Shown here one piece after another: positions 1 to 11,161 of a DNA stretch of 64,000 bases. The notes under the pieces were generated by a model, which made no database searches, was not told where the DNA came from, and was given only the letters and a program-made list of their open reading frames with translations. This DNA is from Siphonodentalium dalli (lineage: Eukaryota; Mollusca; Scaphopoda; Gadilida; Siphonodentaliidae), in contig CP136069.1 in the NCBI GenBank assembly GCA_032622095.1, positions 84,902,958 to 84,966,957 of the forward strand, in the 5' to 3' direction. The translations under genes were made by a program, and so were the position numbers. Numbering within the stretch: position 1 is the stretch's first letter; each line of letters begins with the position of its first letter.

Positions 1-537
1 AGGTAAGTACTCGCAAAACAGCATACACAATATACCTGGTTATAATGATTGAAGTCCTCTAGCGGCATGAACAGTATCAATTATCGAAGTGTAATGTGTG
101 GCTTGCTTAATTTTTTATATCACATTCTCAATTTTATCTAGAGTCATCTTGCCAAGTTTTATAATGCGAATCAAATGCAAATTTCGGAATGTTGAAAATG
201 CTTTTAAATGCCTAGGGAGATATACTGAGATAACAAAATGTGGATTTTAATGGATTCATTTTGGTGAAAATTATGCCCCAGGTTCTGCTGATGTTTGTGT
301 CAGTATTAAATGTGCCTCACTTAATTCACAAAACGAAATAAAGTGAAATTAACATAGAAACTATAGTATGAAACATTCCTGGAGGCAAGTAAATATAATC
401 AAGGAGTCTTGTTGAAAAGATGTTTTTCACATCCTGGATAGAGCTGTCACGATTTATATAGATATCATAATAAAACTTTGTTTTTAAAAAATCAACTGCA
501 TTCCTACACCATGACCTCTGAAAACTGAGGATACCCT
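1..537. other. No gene recognised; donor-like first bases
   Basis: AT-rich DNA without a credible coding frame. The very first bases read AG|GTAAGTAC, which matches a strong eukaryotic 5' splice site (GT at 3-4). If real, an exon ends at the window edge and what follows is intron. This cannot be tested without the upstream sequence. Confidence 0.3.
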
Positions 538-937
538 TTAACCCTTTACCCAACAGAAGGGCCCTGTGCCAATGCATTCTCTTATATATGCGAGTCGACC
601 ATAGGTCGCCTCGCATATATAAGAGAATGCATTGGCTTAACACATTAAAAATTATAAAATTGTTAAAGAATTTAAGAAAAAAATGGTAAAAAGTGTTAAA
701 AAAAGATGTTTTTTAGGCCAATGCATTCTCTTATATATGCGAGGCGACCTATGGTCGACTCGCATATATAAGAGAATGCATTGGCACAGGGCTAACTGTA
801 ACTATCACAATGTGGTCAGGGAGCCGGTTCCAATGATATCCATATTTGTATGGTTCTATTGAGACAGACCGAAGATATTTTAGGCTGTTGAAGCTTTATT
901 TGGCCGGTTTTGGCCGGTTTGTTGGGTAAAGGGTTAA
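538..937. mobile_element. TTAA-1 foldback MITE, copy 1
   Basis: A 400-bp unit bounded by TTAACCCTTTACCCAAC on the left and its reverse complement GTTGGGTAAAGGGTTAA on the right. The outer TTAA on both sides fits a TTAA target duplication, as in piggyBac and Kolobok elements. Inside are two palindromes of about 70 bp (570-635 and 718-785), each beginning and ending in GCCAATGCATTCTCTT or its complement; the second is essentially the reverse complement of the first. There is no coding capacity. Nearly identical copies lie at 35667 and 42557. Confidence 0.85.
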
Positions 938-1839
938 AATAATAATAAACCAAAGTCATACATAATGACCTCTCTATAAACTATGATATGTTTGAATCCA
1001 ATTTCAGTCAATTTTTAATTAAAGCTACAATGAGAAAACTGATTGATATATAGGTACCATATTAATAGATTTGTAATCCGTTCATTATATAAATCAACAT
1101 CATCAAAAGCGCAATACATTTAAATTATCATTTCAGGCTGATCTATAATCAATTATGTTAATCTGAGCTCAATATACATCCGTCCATACATCATTACATC
1201 AATTATATACGTATCTATGATTAGCTGTATTATCTATTAGTATTTGCATTTTTGTCAATAAACTATCTATATGATAATTTGTTTACACACATATGAAGCA
1301 ATGAACATAACATACTCAGCCAGTACCTCTACTCATTCTGGTATAACTACCTTACTCATATTTAAATTCGCGCAGTACTATATTTTGGTCATATTTAAAT
1401 TTGCGCACTTTAAATTCATGCACCTATCTTCGCGAATTCAAAACTGCCAATTTTTTTTTCGAAAAATTAAGTCCTGTTCTGATGAAAGTTTCAGTTTAGT
1501 CATTTCTGAAGACACATGTGTATATTAAACACGATCATAGCAGATTTACATCCTGTAGACCATAATTGTATCATCAGTTTGTTGCATTGATGGGTGTTTG
1601 TAAGCTCCAAATAATTATTATATTGAAATAGTTAAGAAGTAGACATCAATGTAATGAACTCGAAAACAGAAAACCACAACCACGAAGGCAATTGACTTCA
1701 GAAAAATCAACACATGGCTGCGGGTTGTGATGACAGAACTATCTCATACTGTATGGTCACAGTTTCCATGCCTGGAGCTTCCCTTTGTCATAATCCTACT
1801 GTTTCTTGTTCATTTCCATTTGAGTAGACCTTTACTCGT
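938..1839. other. Unassigned AT-rich stretch
   Basis: No repeat ends, RNA gene or convincing exon seen. A short frame at 1271-1528 has AT-rich composition like its surroundings and no recognisable motif. Confidence 0.4.
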
Positions 1840-2315
1840 TTAAAGTCCCACTTAATTTTTGAGTCACTGATTATTTTTTTTATAGTGACTTGATATACGG
1901 CTTTAATATTAAACAATCTATGCCATAAAATATGATAAAAATACTATAATTCATCACTCGTTTAAACATCTATGTCTCAGAATATGCCCACAGAGAAATA
2001 GAAAACTGCTGAAGACTTCCCCCCTCTGACACCCAGAATGCAACAGAATTCAAACTTTTTCAATGGAAGGGGAAGAACTCTATCTTTAATATATAGAGTT
2101 ATTCCGTCTGCATTGAAAATAATACTGATTTTTACTTCAATCTTGAAGACAAAACAAGTTGGCAACTCAACAAAAACAACATGTCTACAGTTTATTACAC
2201 CGGATAAGTTGATAATACAATGTTTTGGAGCTTCCTCTTTCAAATGGTATATAATATGACATAATTATATTTTATATAATGTAATCTGGGGGTCGAAAAT
2301 TAAGTGGGCCTTTAA
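1840..2315. mobile_element. TTAA-7 inverted-repeat element, copy 1
   Basis: Left end TTAAAGTCCCACTTAATTTT, right end reads AAAATTAAGTGGGCCTTTAA, so the ends are inverted repeats with TTAA at each border. The interior holds a short dyad around ATATATAGAGTTATTCC. A second copy with the same ends and interior order is at 53199-53688. Non-coding; the open frames on either strand here are by-products. Confidence 0.75.
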
Positions 2316-2497
2316 CCTATTGTTGTATCAGCAACTTTCATTGAACCATCATTATTGATACACAAAATCATCTGATTGGGAATATAAATTTTGTATTGCC
2401 ACAATGCTTGGACATTTTCAAGTTTTACCCAGGTATAGTGTGACGACTCTATTATTAGATATCGCTAAATGATCAATTGTATTTGATCTTATCTGGG

Positions 2498-2765
2498 TTA
2501 ACCCTTCCATGACTGGAGCTTCCGGAAAGTTTGCGAAAACCCTGTGCCAATGCATTCTCTTATATATGCGAGTCTCCCATAGGGAGCCTCGCATATATAA
2601 GAGAATACATTGGCCTAACAATATTTACCTTGACCTTGTGAGCCAGTGCATTCTCTTATACTTGTATATGTGAGACTCCTTATGGGAGACTCGCATATAT
2701 AAGAGAATGCACTGGCACAGGATCCTTAATGCTGCACCAGCACAGCTCCCACATGAAAGGGTTAA
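2498..2765. mobile_element. TTAA-2 foldback MITE, copy 1
   Basis: Bounded by TTAACCCTTCCATGACTGG on the left and CATGAAAGGGTTAA on the right. It contains two GCCAATGCATTC-type palindromes. The centre of the first reads TCTCCC-ATA-GGGAG, where TTAA-1 has TCGACC-ATA-GGTCG. The two halves are joined by a conserved spacer AATATTTACCTTGACCTTG. Most complete TTAA-2 copy in the window. Confidence 0.8.
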
Positions 2766-3700
2766 ATGTGAAGAAAAATTATTTGTGAAGTAAAGACGAC
2801 ACAGAGGTTTAAAGGTACACACATAATCCAATTAGATGGTCCCCATATCATCAGATTCCAACAACAACATTTCTTGAAATGCCACTTCAGTTATCAGAAT
2901 CAATTAAATGACAACAAATAATTCTAATCACCGTCAACTATAGTATAAAATTGCCCATAACGTGTTATTTATCAACATTTTGTTCAACAAAGTTTGGCCA
3001 GATTGTCAAATATCTAACAACAAAAACCATTTGATTTTAGAGTTATCCATCTTCATCCGCAATTTGGTCCGAGACTGTCAGCATAACGATTATTTGCCAG
3101 GCTGCCAAAAATTACATATTTCGGGAAATAACAAATTTCAAAAATCGATATCTGATCACTTTGAGCTTTGATGGGTGGGTGCCTCGACTCAAATCAAATA
3201 CTTTTTACCCCCGAAGCCAAATAAATAGTAATTTGGGAGCGTTAATTCGGATTATGCATCTTTAATTTAACTGAAAAAACAAGTTGTAAGTAGAATCAAA
3301 TGACCCCAGGTAAGCAAACTTGCACAGATCTGCGAATCCTCCATTTATTTGGATATAATATTGTTAAGTTTTATTTTCTTTTGTTTTATTTGCCATATCC
3401 GAAAATGGTGTAATAAAATATTACATCGCGTCATGTATGATGTATTAAAGCTAAAACTACATTACAATGTTGAACTTCACAAGGGGAGTTTTTTGTGTGT
3501 TTAAGATGTGCATATTAATCTACCATTGGGGAACCATGCCAAACACACCCGTGATTTATAGCCGTGATTTATAAGGATTTATCAGTGAATTAAAAGTGAT
3601 AATGTCAAACCTTTGAATTACGTCCCCGATGAATGCACGCGACCAGCTGATCAGGGACTATTTTGTCACATATTATCTTTAGAATTAGTGCCTTTTAGTG
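2766..3700. other. Unassigned stretch
   Basis: AT-rich sequence with no recognised repeat ends or exon-like segment. The frame at 2962-3171 has no recognisable motif. Confidence 0.4.
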
Positions 3701-3715
3701 ATGGGAAGTGTGTAA

Positions 3716-4100
3716 TAAACAGAATAATCAATTGTTTTCGATTAATATGTGACATACAGTAATGCCCTAATTAATCGACTCCATAACCACAGCAGAATTA
3801 TGGGTAATTTTTCAGGATTTAGTCGGAAATATGGCTTGCTGCCATTCATCGGAAAGCTCTCGCCGAGAGCTTTCCGATGAATGGCAACAAGCTATATTTC
3901 CGACTAAATCCTGAAAAATTACCCATAATTCTGCTGTGGTTATGGAGTCGATTTATTAGGGCATTACTGTAATTCACTTGGGAAACTGACCCTATTGGTA
4001 AAACCCTCGTTCCCTCTGCTCACTCGGGTTTTACCAGCCCCAGCACCCCTTGTGAATTATTTCATGTGTAATCATCGAAACCAATTGATTACTCTATATA
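3716..4100. mobile_element. Foldback element split by a TAP copy
   Basis: The left arm (3716-3756 continuing at 3970-4006) pairs imperfectly with the right arm (4025-4095). Shared blocks are ATAATCAATTG, TTTCGAT, TAATTCAC and GGTAAAACCC; the loop is near 4007-4024. The TAP palindrome at 3757-3969 interrupts only the left arm, inside GACATAATTCAC. The right arm keeps the corresponding uninterrupted sequence GAATTATTTC. Confidence 0.6.
3757..3969. mobile_element. TAP palindromic MITE (Tc1/mariner-like), copy 1
   Basis: A near-perfect 213-bp palindrome starting CAGTAATGCCCTAA and ending GGGCATTACTG, flanked by TA on both sides. Internal blocks are GCAGAATTATGGGTAA, TTTAGTCGGAAATATGGC and TTCATCGGAAAGCTCTC, then the same in reverse complement. 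CAGT ends in a TA target are typical of Tc1/mariner non-autonomous elements. Non-coding. Confidence 0.88.
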
Positions 4101-4107
4101 TCTCATA

Positions 4108-4322
4108 TTAACCCTTTCTGTACTAAATACTCATTGACGAGTAGTTCCCTTATGAATTTATTATCTGAACATTTCCCACCAATGAATATGTATCATTCTG
4201 CTCTTGTATTATCTGTTTTTCTGTTGTCTGCTTTAATTACCTGAACTAAATGAATAATAGACCATTCCAGTGCATACTTTTATAACTGAATGGGAGAATA
4301 CATTTAGTATAGAAAGAGTTAA
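4108..4322. mobile_element. TTAA-3 MITE, copy 1
   Basis: Begins TTAACCCTTTCTGTACTAAA and ends TAGTATAGAAAGAGTTAA, so the ends are inverted repeats with TTAA at the outer border. Subterminal blocks ACTCATTGACGAGTAG and GAACATTTCCCACC recur in other copies, for example 5063-5332 and 46708-46790. Confidence 0.75.
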
Positions 4323-4677
4323 TGAAACGGCAGAGTGAAAAACCAAACAGATATGTCTTGATACATCAAGTGAGATATAATGTGTTTTTTGATCAGTTAA
4401 TCGCCTCATATTTCTGCATCATCGGAAAAATGCCAAAGTTGTTTTATCTCAGTGAGCCTTATTCAATTTGTCCAGCTAGCCATAGTATGATGTTACTGCA
4501 TTATTTTCCAGATTGTTCAGAAAGTACTCCAAGTTTATTGTAGAGTATGGAAAGGGCATACAATTACATGTCATAACTGACATGCTCCACTGACTAATGC
4601 TCCACTATGAAGATTTGGACTTTTATCCGTAAAAAAGGCAAGTAATCTTTCAGATTTTTCGCTTCTGATTCATTCCA
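4323..4677. other. Unassigned stretch
   Basis: An open frame at 4322-4543 starts at the edge of the TTAA-3 copy but has no recognisable domain. Nothing else seen. Confidence 0.35.
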
Positions 4678-4978
4678 TGATTGATTGGGGTTTAATGTCG
4701 CTTTCAGCAACAAAGGCCATATCACGACATTTCCACTTTTAGTGGTGGAGGAAATCTGCACATTCACCGCTGATCTAACAGTGATTTCAATGGCTGATAG
4801 ACTCGTGGACCATGTGTGGCAAACCACCGGCCGAGTAACTGGCAACTCCACCAGATAACAATTTTGAGTTACAATGTTCATGATGGAAACATGAGGATTT
4901 GAACCCTCATCACCAGCGCTGGAGGGCGAGAGGGCTTGGAGTTGTATCCCTAACCTACTGTGCCACCAAGGTCCCCTC
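4678..4978 (-). mobile_element. tRNA-derived SINE
   Basis: Read on the minus strand, the 5' part (about 4976 to 4890) is tRNA-like. It has a box A-like TGGCACAGTAGGTTAGG (complement near 4950-4966) and a box B-like GGGTTCAAATCC (complement near 4894-4906). The body continues with ACTCGGCCGGTGGTTTGCC and TTTCCTCCACCACTAAAA. The 3' end reads GCGACATTAAACCCCAATCA and stops near 4678. This body and tail resemble SINEs widespread in molluscs (from memory). The tRNA head does not look like a functional tRNA gene. Confidence 0.7.
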
Positions 4979-5062
4979 CTTGGGTCGAGGGCTGATCAAT
5001 ATAAATATATATTATTCTCAGGTCCATGCTTCCTACATGTACACTCTAAAATTATGAAATGA

Positions 5063-5332
5063 TTAACCCTGCCTTTCCTAAATGGATTGTCTTATCTGGT
5101 TGTAACAGTATATATTGGAATGGTCTATTATTCAATTGGAGGAGTGTTCAGGAAAAATTAGCAGAAGACAGACAGATGAAAGGATAGTACAATTGCAGAC
5201 GGATTACTATTCATTTGTGGGAAATGTTCAGATAATAAATTCAACAATCCTATGGTCGTTTGTTGAACTTATTATTTGAACATTTCCTAAGGGAACTACT
5301 CATCAATGAGTATTTAGCATAGAAAGGGTGAA
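5063..5332. mobile_element. TTAA-3 MITE, copy 2
   Basis: Starts TTAACCCTGCCTTTCCTAAA and ends TTAGCATAGAAAGGGTGAA, with the terminal TTAA decayed on the right. The internal palindrome around GGAAATGTTCAGATAATAA is followed by its complement TTATTATTTGAACATTTCC. Confidence 0.65.
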
Positions 5333-5523
5333 ACAAATTGACAAAATTATGAACTGACTTCAAATTTCCACACTGCCAAACACTCATTATTTAAACCGTA
5401 TCTAGCTATATCAGGAAACAAAGCAATGAAGGCTATTTAATGTTAAATGCTGCAGGAAAAATGAGATGGTTTATAATTTTTATCATTTAAAAAATGAGTA
5501 TCATATAGAGGATAGTGTTATTC

Positions 5524-5627
5524 AGTGTATATCGTTCATGAATGAGCGAGACAAATGTTTGCCGCAAGCAGAAATGAACATTTGTCTAGTTCACGAATGA
5601 CATAATTTTCGGTATACACTCAAAAAC
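5524..5627. repeat. Imperfect inverted repeat
   Basis: GTGTATATCGTTCATGAATG..GACAAATGTT is followed after about 18 bp by AACATTTGTCTAGTTCACG..GGTATACAC. The arms are about 35-40 bp with several mismatches and no matching second copy was found. Probably a decayed foldback element. Confidence 0.5.
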
Positions 5628-5742
5628 ACTAGATATTCTTTTTATTATTCGTGTTTCCAAAGAAATTTTCCATTTACAATGATAAATAGTTCCTGTCAAT
5701 TCACCATCTGAGAACTTAAATCTGAGTCTTGGTCCAGCAGAC

Positions 5743-6270
5743 GAGGCCATGCAGAATGAGGTCCCCAGAGGATGAGTTTGGTGATGCAAGCCCTCTGGAA
5801 ACATCATTCTGTAAATGTCCGTCACCATATTTGAGGCCTGCTTGCAGGCTTTTAAGGCCCCGCGGAATACTGATGTATAGCGGATTGTTTCAGTCATGAA
5901 TGTGATCACTGAAGCTCTCTCATATCATCCACAAAAGTTGCACATGCAAAACACTTTCCCCTCATGGATCCAAAACCTGTGCGCTAATCTGAGAGGGGAA
6001 CGCTCTATGATACCACTTCCTGGGAAATACCTAGCCCACCAAGCCTGCAAATAGCTTTCCCATCATCAAATTCTCCCTCTGTGAACCTCATTCTGCCTGG
6101 CCTCAACTGTTATGGGAGACCTAGGATCAGATTGAAGTTCCCCAGTTGAAGTTGGGTGATGTTCCCCCTTTAGTCACCTCGATTATGCATTTTATCTTCT
6201 GCATCACTAAAATGACCCTCTGCGGACCTCATCTTCAAATGACAGACACACTATCTGCAGGATTAATTGT
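5743..6270. mobile_element. HATN (hAT-like MITE), degenerate pieces
   Basis: The segment 5743-5818 keeps GCAGAATGAGGTCCCCAGAG. The segment 6047-6266 keeps the central order CCTCATTCTG, ATGGGAGACCTAGGATCAG, CCCCAGTTGAAGTTGG, ATGCATTTTATCTTCTGC and TGACAGACACACTAT. Both correspond to the HATN family but lack intact ends. Confidence 0.65.
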
Positions 6271-7116
6271 CACCCCCCCCCTTGATTTTCAGTGCTTTCA
6301 CCACAGTCTGCTGTTCACAAATGACTATCTACTTCTGTGTCAGTAGAGTGTCTGGTGCTATACTATTTGATTACATCTGTTGAATCATGTAATTGTAATC
6401 AATCAATGGTGTATATAGATTATCCAATAAACCATTAAACCATTAGGGCAGCAGACAACTGGGATGACAGTCAAATTGCCTATCTCTGCCTTGCAGGAAC
6501 AGTGAAATCTCCAATCTCTGCCTTGTCACAGCAAAGTCTATTCGCATTTCATTCTATTGTGGACAAAGATTCGATGACGGGTAGAAGTGTCTCAGTGTCG
6601 CTCCCCTATCTGATGGTGACCCAAAAATTGGAAAAAACTATGAAATTTGGTAATTTTGATAATTAATATTGTATACTAGATATCTGATGGAACGATAATA
6701 TTTAAAAAAATTAATTTAGTAATTTTCATGTACAGAAGATGAACATTTTAGTTTATATATATTATATATGTGTACTATGCCCTACATTAAACACAAATTG
6801 CATGTGTCTGTCACCTCTAATATTAGACTATTATCGACCTCAATAGTGCAAATGAATACATAACGCACTGGTTAAAGTGAAATTATCTTTTATAATCACT
6901 CGAAAAATGAAGGTAAATCACAAATAGGAATGTAATAAATATTTTTATTGATCCCCGGAACTGCATGGGACGGTATCTAAAAAAGACGAAGAGAATTTGA
7001 GTCTTCAAACTGCTACGTGCCTTTAAACAATTCACCTCCTCAGTAATAAAAGTATACATTGTAATGGTTAAATAAGCAGATGACAAGTACAGAAGTCCTG
7101 AGTCCTATTTATTGGA
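6271..7116. other. Unassigned stretch
   Basis: AT-rich, no recognised element ends or exons. A run of 10 C near 6271-6281 lies at the edge of the HATN fragment. Confidence 0.4.
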
Positions 7117-7216
7117 GGGAAATGTTCAGATAATAAGTTCAATAACGACATATGGTTATTATCTGAACATTTCCTGTTGATAAATAACTACTCGTAGTTG
7201 GTATAGAAATGGTTAA
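7117..7216. mobile_element. TTAA-3 fragment
   Basis: Contains GGAAATGTTCAGATAATAAG, its complement TTATTATCTGAACATTTCC-like block, and the end GGTATAGAAATGGTTAA of the TTAA-3 family. The left end is missing. Confidence 0.6.
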
Positions 7217-7898
7217 AGAAAGATCACTATTAACAGCATTTCATAGTGTAACCAATAATTATTGATGACAAGTACAATCAATCAACCCCTTGTTATTTCC
7301 TGATTTGTACGTCATAGCCTACCTTGTGCTGCGAGTGGATGTAAACGAGATCTACCAATCTAGTCACTAAAGAGCTGTGTGTATCCACTAATTTCTGGAT
7401 AATCCAAAAGCAAAGGAGCAATTCTCACAGACAGCGGTTTAAGCCAGCCAGCACTTTAATAGCACAACATGAGAAGTTACACACCACTTTACACTATCAC
7501 ACATAGAACAGACTGTAGCTAGGAGAGCCTATTTAATGAGGAATGATGAGAAGCTCCTGTTAACTGCCACTATATACTGGGCTGACACTGCTTCCGCCTA
7601 TAGCTATGTACCCTCTACTGATGGATAATATGAGGAGATTGACAGATTTGTATTGATAGTGGCCACAGATTAGTTATTTAATGTAAAATATTTTTCAATC
7701 AATCATGGACTGATTTGTAGATGGACTCCATATTTGGGACGTTTTAAGGTGATTGGGCCAAAAACTAAAAAGATCTTTGTTTTAGCTATTTAAAAGGTTG
7801 AAAAACATTAGGGTCCATGGGGGGGGGTAAAACTTTTGTTTTATTTATTATTTTTTGAGAAAGGGCCCTCAGTGAATAACTCTCCAAATATCAACACC
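7217..7898. other. Unassigned stretch
   Basis: No recognised repeat or gene. A run of 8 G lies near 7820. Confidence 0.35.
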
Positions 7899-8300
7899 TT
7901 AAAGGCACGGATATAAATAACAGTTGCCAAATTATGAAAATTTCCTCAAGAATATATCAATAGTATAGTATAATGATACTATGAATGTGATATTATCCAC
8001 AGAACACACTTGTGCGAGTCAAGCGTTTGTTTACACATAGCACGTAAATATTGAATGATAGGCAAAACACTGTGGTGATTTTTTTTTAGGAGAGTGATTC
8101 ACGGTGACCGATTCAACACTGAAATCATGAGGCGATGATTACCGATCGCTAATACAGGTAAACAATGTGGTGGCATTTCTAACCAAAGGTACTCTAGTGG
8201 GTTATCTGCGGTGTTGAGTGTTTTGCTTATCGCATATGAAATGTTTATTTACATAACACACAGAGTATTAGCATGACAATAATATGCAATTTGTGATTGA
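7899..8300 (+). mobile_element. TTAA-10 foldback element, copy 1
   Basis: Begins TTAAAGGCACGGATA. Blocks TTATGAAAATTTCCTCAAG, TGAATGTGATATTATCCACA, AGAGTGATTCAC, AATGTGGTGGCATTTCTAAC and GTGTTTTGCTTATCGC all recur in reverse order and complement at 63430-63877. An internal dyad pairs GGCAAAACACT with AGTGTTTTGCTTATC. The right border is not defined. Confidence 0.6.
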
Positions 8301-8989
8301 TGAAAAAATTTGACTACATGTATAATAAACTATTCTTTCTGTTTATGTCAGTTTTAACGCCTAAAGCATCACACACACGACAAACACTTACCAGATCTTT
8401 AATTTCAGGCAAGTCATCTTAGAAGAACATGTATAATATTCTCTATTCTTTTCCAAAAGGCCTTGTTGGTTTCTTTGTAATGAACAAAACACTTAAAGAG
8501 TATTTATTCCAGGGAAGGAACATAAAGTACATGGTAGATATTTTCATAAAAAAGGGGTCAACCCCTTGTGCGAGTCTTTCATAATATAATAGATAAAGTA
8601 AATCACTAGACCATCTTTTAAAAAATAGCAGTTTTTTAAAGTGAAAAAAAAAACCTGCCATTTTTACAGATTTTACAAATTTACAGATCACATAAATTGT
8701 AGGACTAAGGGGTTTGAAATAGTGTGGGTGGGAATAGCGGAAACAAAAGTATTTTTACTAGTCCTTATGAACAATCCTTCTGGCTATTTGTTGTCAGGGT
8801 GTACGTATCAGTCTTTTTTTTAATAGTTTTTCTAACGGACCATTAATAATTCATTAGAATTTGTTTTAGTTTGGTCAGAATATCAACGAAACAACATGAA
8901 AGCAGACACGAAACATCGCCTGTTTATACCAATTACAATTTTTTTTGTCTTTATGTGAAGTCAGATATTTTTCAAATTTTTTTTAGGAC
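8301..8989. other. Unassigned stretch
   Basis: AT-rich; small opposing open frames at 8443-8691 and 8641-8823 show no recognisable motif. Confidence 0.35.
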
Positions 8990-9075
8990 TTTTGGAAATA
9001 ATTTGGAAACATCTAACCATAGGGGGTGTTAGGTTGGAGATTTCCAACAGTTGGAAAGATGCTAATGAAATTTCT
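8990..9075 (+). repeat. Dispersed repeat fragment (shared with 44905-45005)
   Basis: TGTTAGGTTGGAGATTTCC with CAACAGTTGGAA and CTAACCATA matches, in inverted orientation, the sequence at 44905-45005 (GGTTAGGTTGGATATTTC on its minus strand). Family identity unknown. Confidence 0.45.
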
Positions 9076-9419
9076 AGGACTTTTAGAATTTTTAGAAATT
9101 GGTCTGGTTCAAGGTGGTGCAGTTGGAAAGATGTGAACAGATGTGGACTGTGTAAAGCGTAATGTCATGGAGAGGAACTGAACAGTGAGCAGAGCTGGTT
9201 CCCCTGCTGAGATAACGGAGAGGATAACTGATCAACAGTCAATTTCTACCTTCAAACTCAGTTGCAAACTCTCATATAAAAATGTTGCAAACTATACAAA
9301 CTTTTTTTTAGTATAGAATCTATCATGATAGGAACACAGAAACAGGTGCATGGTTTTCAATATTGCAACCTCACCCTCAAGAGTGCATGACTTTCAGACA
9401 GTTCACCTTGAATAAACTG

Positions 9420-9717
9420 GAGGTGACCCTAAACATATCTAAACAATTCTCCATAAATGCGGACTTCAGGGTGTGCCGATGGATTCAAATTTGAAATCCA
9501 AGATGGCCATTTTTTAATAAATTTCAGAAAAAATTGATAGCTCCATCTGGAGGTCACCCCCGAAGATCCATATGTAGTTTGGTGGCGATTGGATGAGAGT
9601 TGTGACCTGTAGGGTGTGCTAAAGGAAATTGTTGATGGATCACGGATGCACACAGACGACGGATGCCAATTAACCCATGGCAATAGCTCAATCTTGACAA
9701 TGTCAAGTTGAGCTAAA
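9420..9717 (-). repeat. AGCTC-hairpin interspersed repeat, copy 1
   Basis: On the minus strand it opens with a hairpin, TTAGCTCAACTTGACATTG then TCAAGATTGAGCTATTGCC. It continues through CATCCGTGATC, CAACAATTTCCTTTAGCACA, CACCCTACAGGTCACAACTC, CATCCAATCGCCACCAAAC and GGCCATCTTGGATTTCAAAT. The same order appears on the plus strand at 15541-15900. Repeats of this design are familiar from bivalve and other mollusc DNA (recall, not search). Confidence 0.6.
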
Positions 9718-9751
9718 AAAGAGTATAAGTGGTCAATAATTCACTTTATTA

Positions 9752-9966
9752 CAGTAATGCCCTAAATAATCGACTCCTTAACTACAGCAGAATTATGGGT
9801 AATTTTTTAAGGAATTAGTCGGAAATATGGCTTGTTGCCATTCATCGGAAAGATCTCAGTGAGAGCTTTCCGATGAATGGCAACCTTGCCATATTTCCGA
9901 CTAAATCCTTAAAAATTACCCATAATTATGTTGTGGTTAAGGAGTCAAATATTTAGGGCATTACTG
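9752..9966. mobile_element. TAP palindromic MITE, copy 2
   Basis: CAGTAATGCCCTAAATAATC at the left and GGGCATTACTG at the right, flanked by TA on both sides. Long arms with a few mismatches, for example GGATTTAG changed to GGAATTAG. Full length, about 215 bp. Confidence 0.85.
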
Positions 9967-10981
9967 TACATGATCATATCCTTATTCCATTCAATAAAAC
10001 AATTCTATAAATTGTGATATTAAACGTTAGTTTAATAACAGGAAATAGTGCCAGATGACCGTTGACCTCCGGTTCGTCATCTGTTTACATTACTTAAGCT
10101 ATGTCTCAATAAACTATGTTCCAATAACTTTCCAACAAACTCTAATGAATGAAGAGTTTTAAAAGTTATGTCATTAAATATACACCATTAAATACATCAC
10201 AGAGTCTATTTAGTTGGGACTATTTCTTTACATAGACAAACAACACGTTACGTGAAACGTCATCGCACGCATTATAGAAGCCGATATTATTTTCACGTCC
10301 CATTTGTTGATTTAAGTACGTTTTATCAAGGTTTTGGATCATATAATAAATAGAATCTACAACTCGTCCCTAGTTCATAGCGGAATATACAAAACTCCTC
10401 CAGTAAATTAGGTCTGGACATCGCCAAAGGCTTGGTCCAGACTTAATTTACTGGACACGTTTTGGAAATTCCACTATAAACTGGGGACTAGTGTAGATCT
10501 TGCTTTCTGCATGAGCTAAATCCAATTAGTGCATCAGCTGTGGATCAAGCCACATGTTTTCAAAGTGCAAATTGAGCACAGATTTTAATTGGCACTTCAT
10601 TATAACTGGCATTGATACCAGTCAACATCTTTAAGAAGACATCTACACTTTCCCCTGCCTTATGGGTTTTAGGATGATGACTGATTCCATGTACTAGTCT
10701 GGACATCCTACTGCGAGGTATTTAATGCCAGCTTATACTGAATGACCCCCAGATGAGAGTTCCCACCAAGCAGCCTATTTATTCAGAGGTCCCTGGATCA
10801 ACTCATGTTATGGTGGTAATCAATGTGTGGGACAGATGGGAGTAACTGGATCATTAGCCATTTATTACTGGATTCCCTCTTTCAGTTTTTTAACAGTACA
10901 TATTTGCTGTGACCATGCAGCCTTCGCAGACTATTAGACTGGGGGACATGCCTTTTCTCTATCTATAATCCTGTATTCATA
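9967..10981. other. Unassigned stretch with one inverted repeat
   Basis: No gene recognised. The only structure is an imperfect inverted repeat at about 10366-10492: GTCCCTAGTTCATAGCGGAAT, CTCCAGTAAATTAGGTCTGGA, then the complements TCCAGACTTAATTTACTGGA and ATTCCACTATAAACTGGGGA. No second copy seen. Confidence 0.45.
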
Positions 10982-11119
10982 CATGCCTGGAAAGAGTGTT
11001 TGAAATTTGCAGAATGAGGTCCACAGAGGGTTAATTTAATGACGCAATCCAGCACGGTGGTGAACGTCATCTAATTAGCCCTCTGGGAACCCCATTTTGC
11101 TTAGGCATTTTGTGACAGG
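10982..11119. mobile_element. HATN left-end fragment
   Basis: CATGCCTGGAAAGAGTGTTTG followed by TTTGCAGAATGAGGTCCACA and the complementary half CCCTCTGGGAACCCC. This corresponds to the first palindrome of the HATN family; the rest is missing. Confidence 0.6.
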
Positions 11120-11161
11120 TTTACCATCAGGGAATAAATGAGTAAATGCCCCTTCAGGAAA

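Noticed and set aside
326-643. Minus-strand frame containing YMRG..TRIYKRMHWHR
   Set aside because: The same peptide recurs wherever the GCCAATGCATTC palindrome occurs (2418, 2625, 19510, 52020), so it is translated repeat sequence.
4890-4978. Functional tRNA gene
   Set aside because: Only box A and box B are tRNA-like. The acceptor and anticodon stems do not pair convincingly and the sequence continues into a SINE body.
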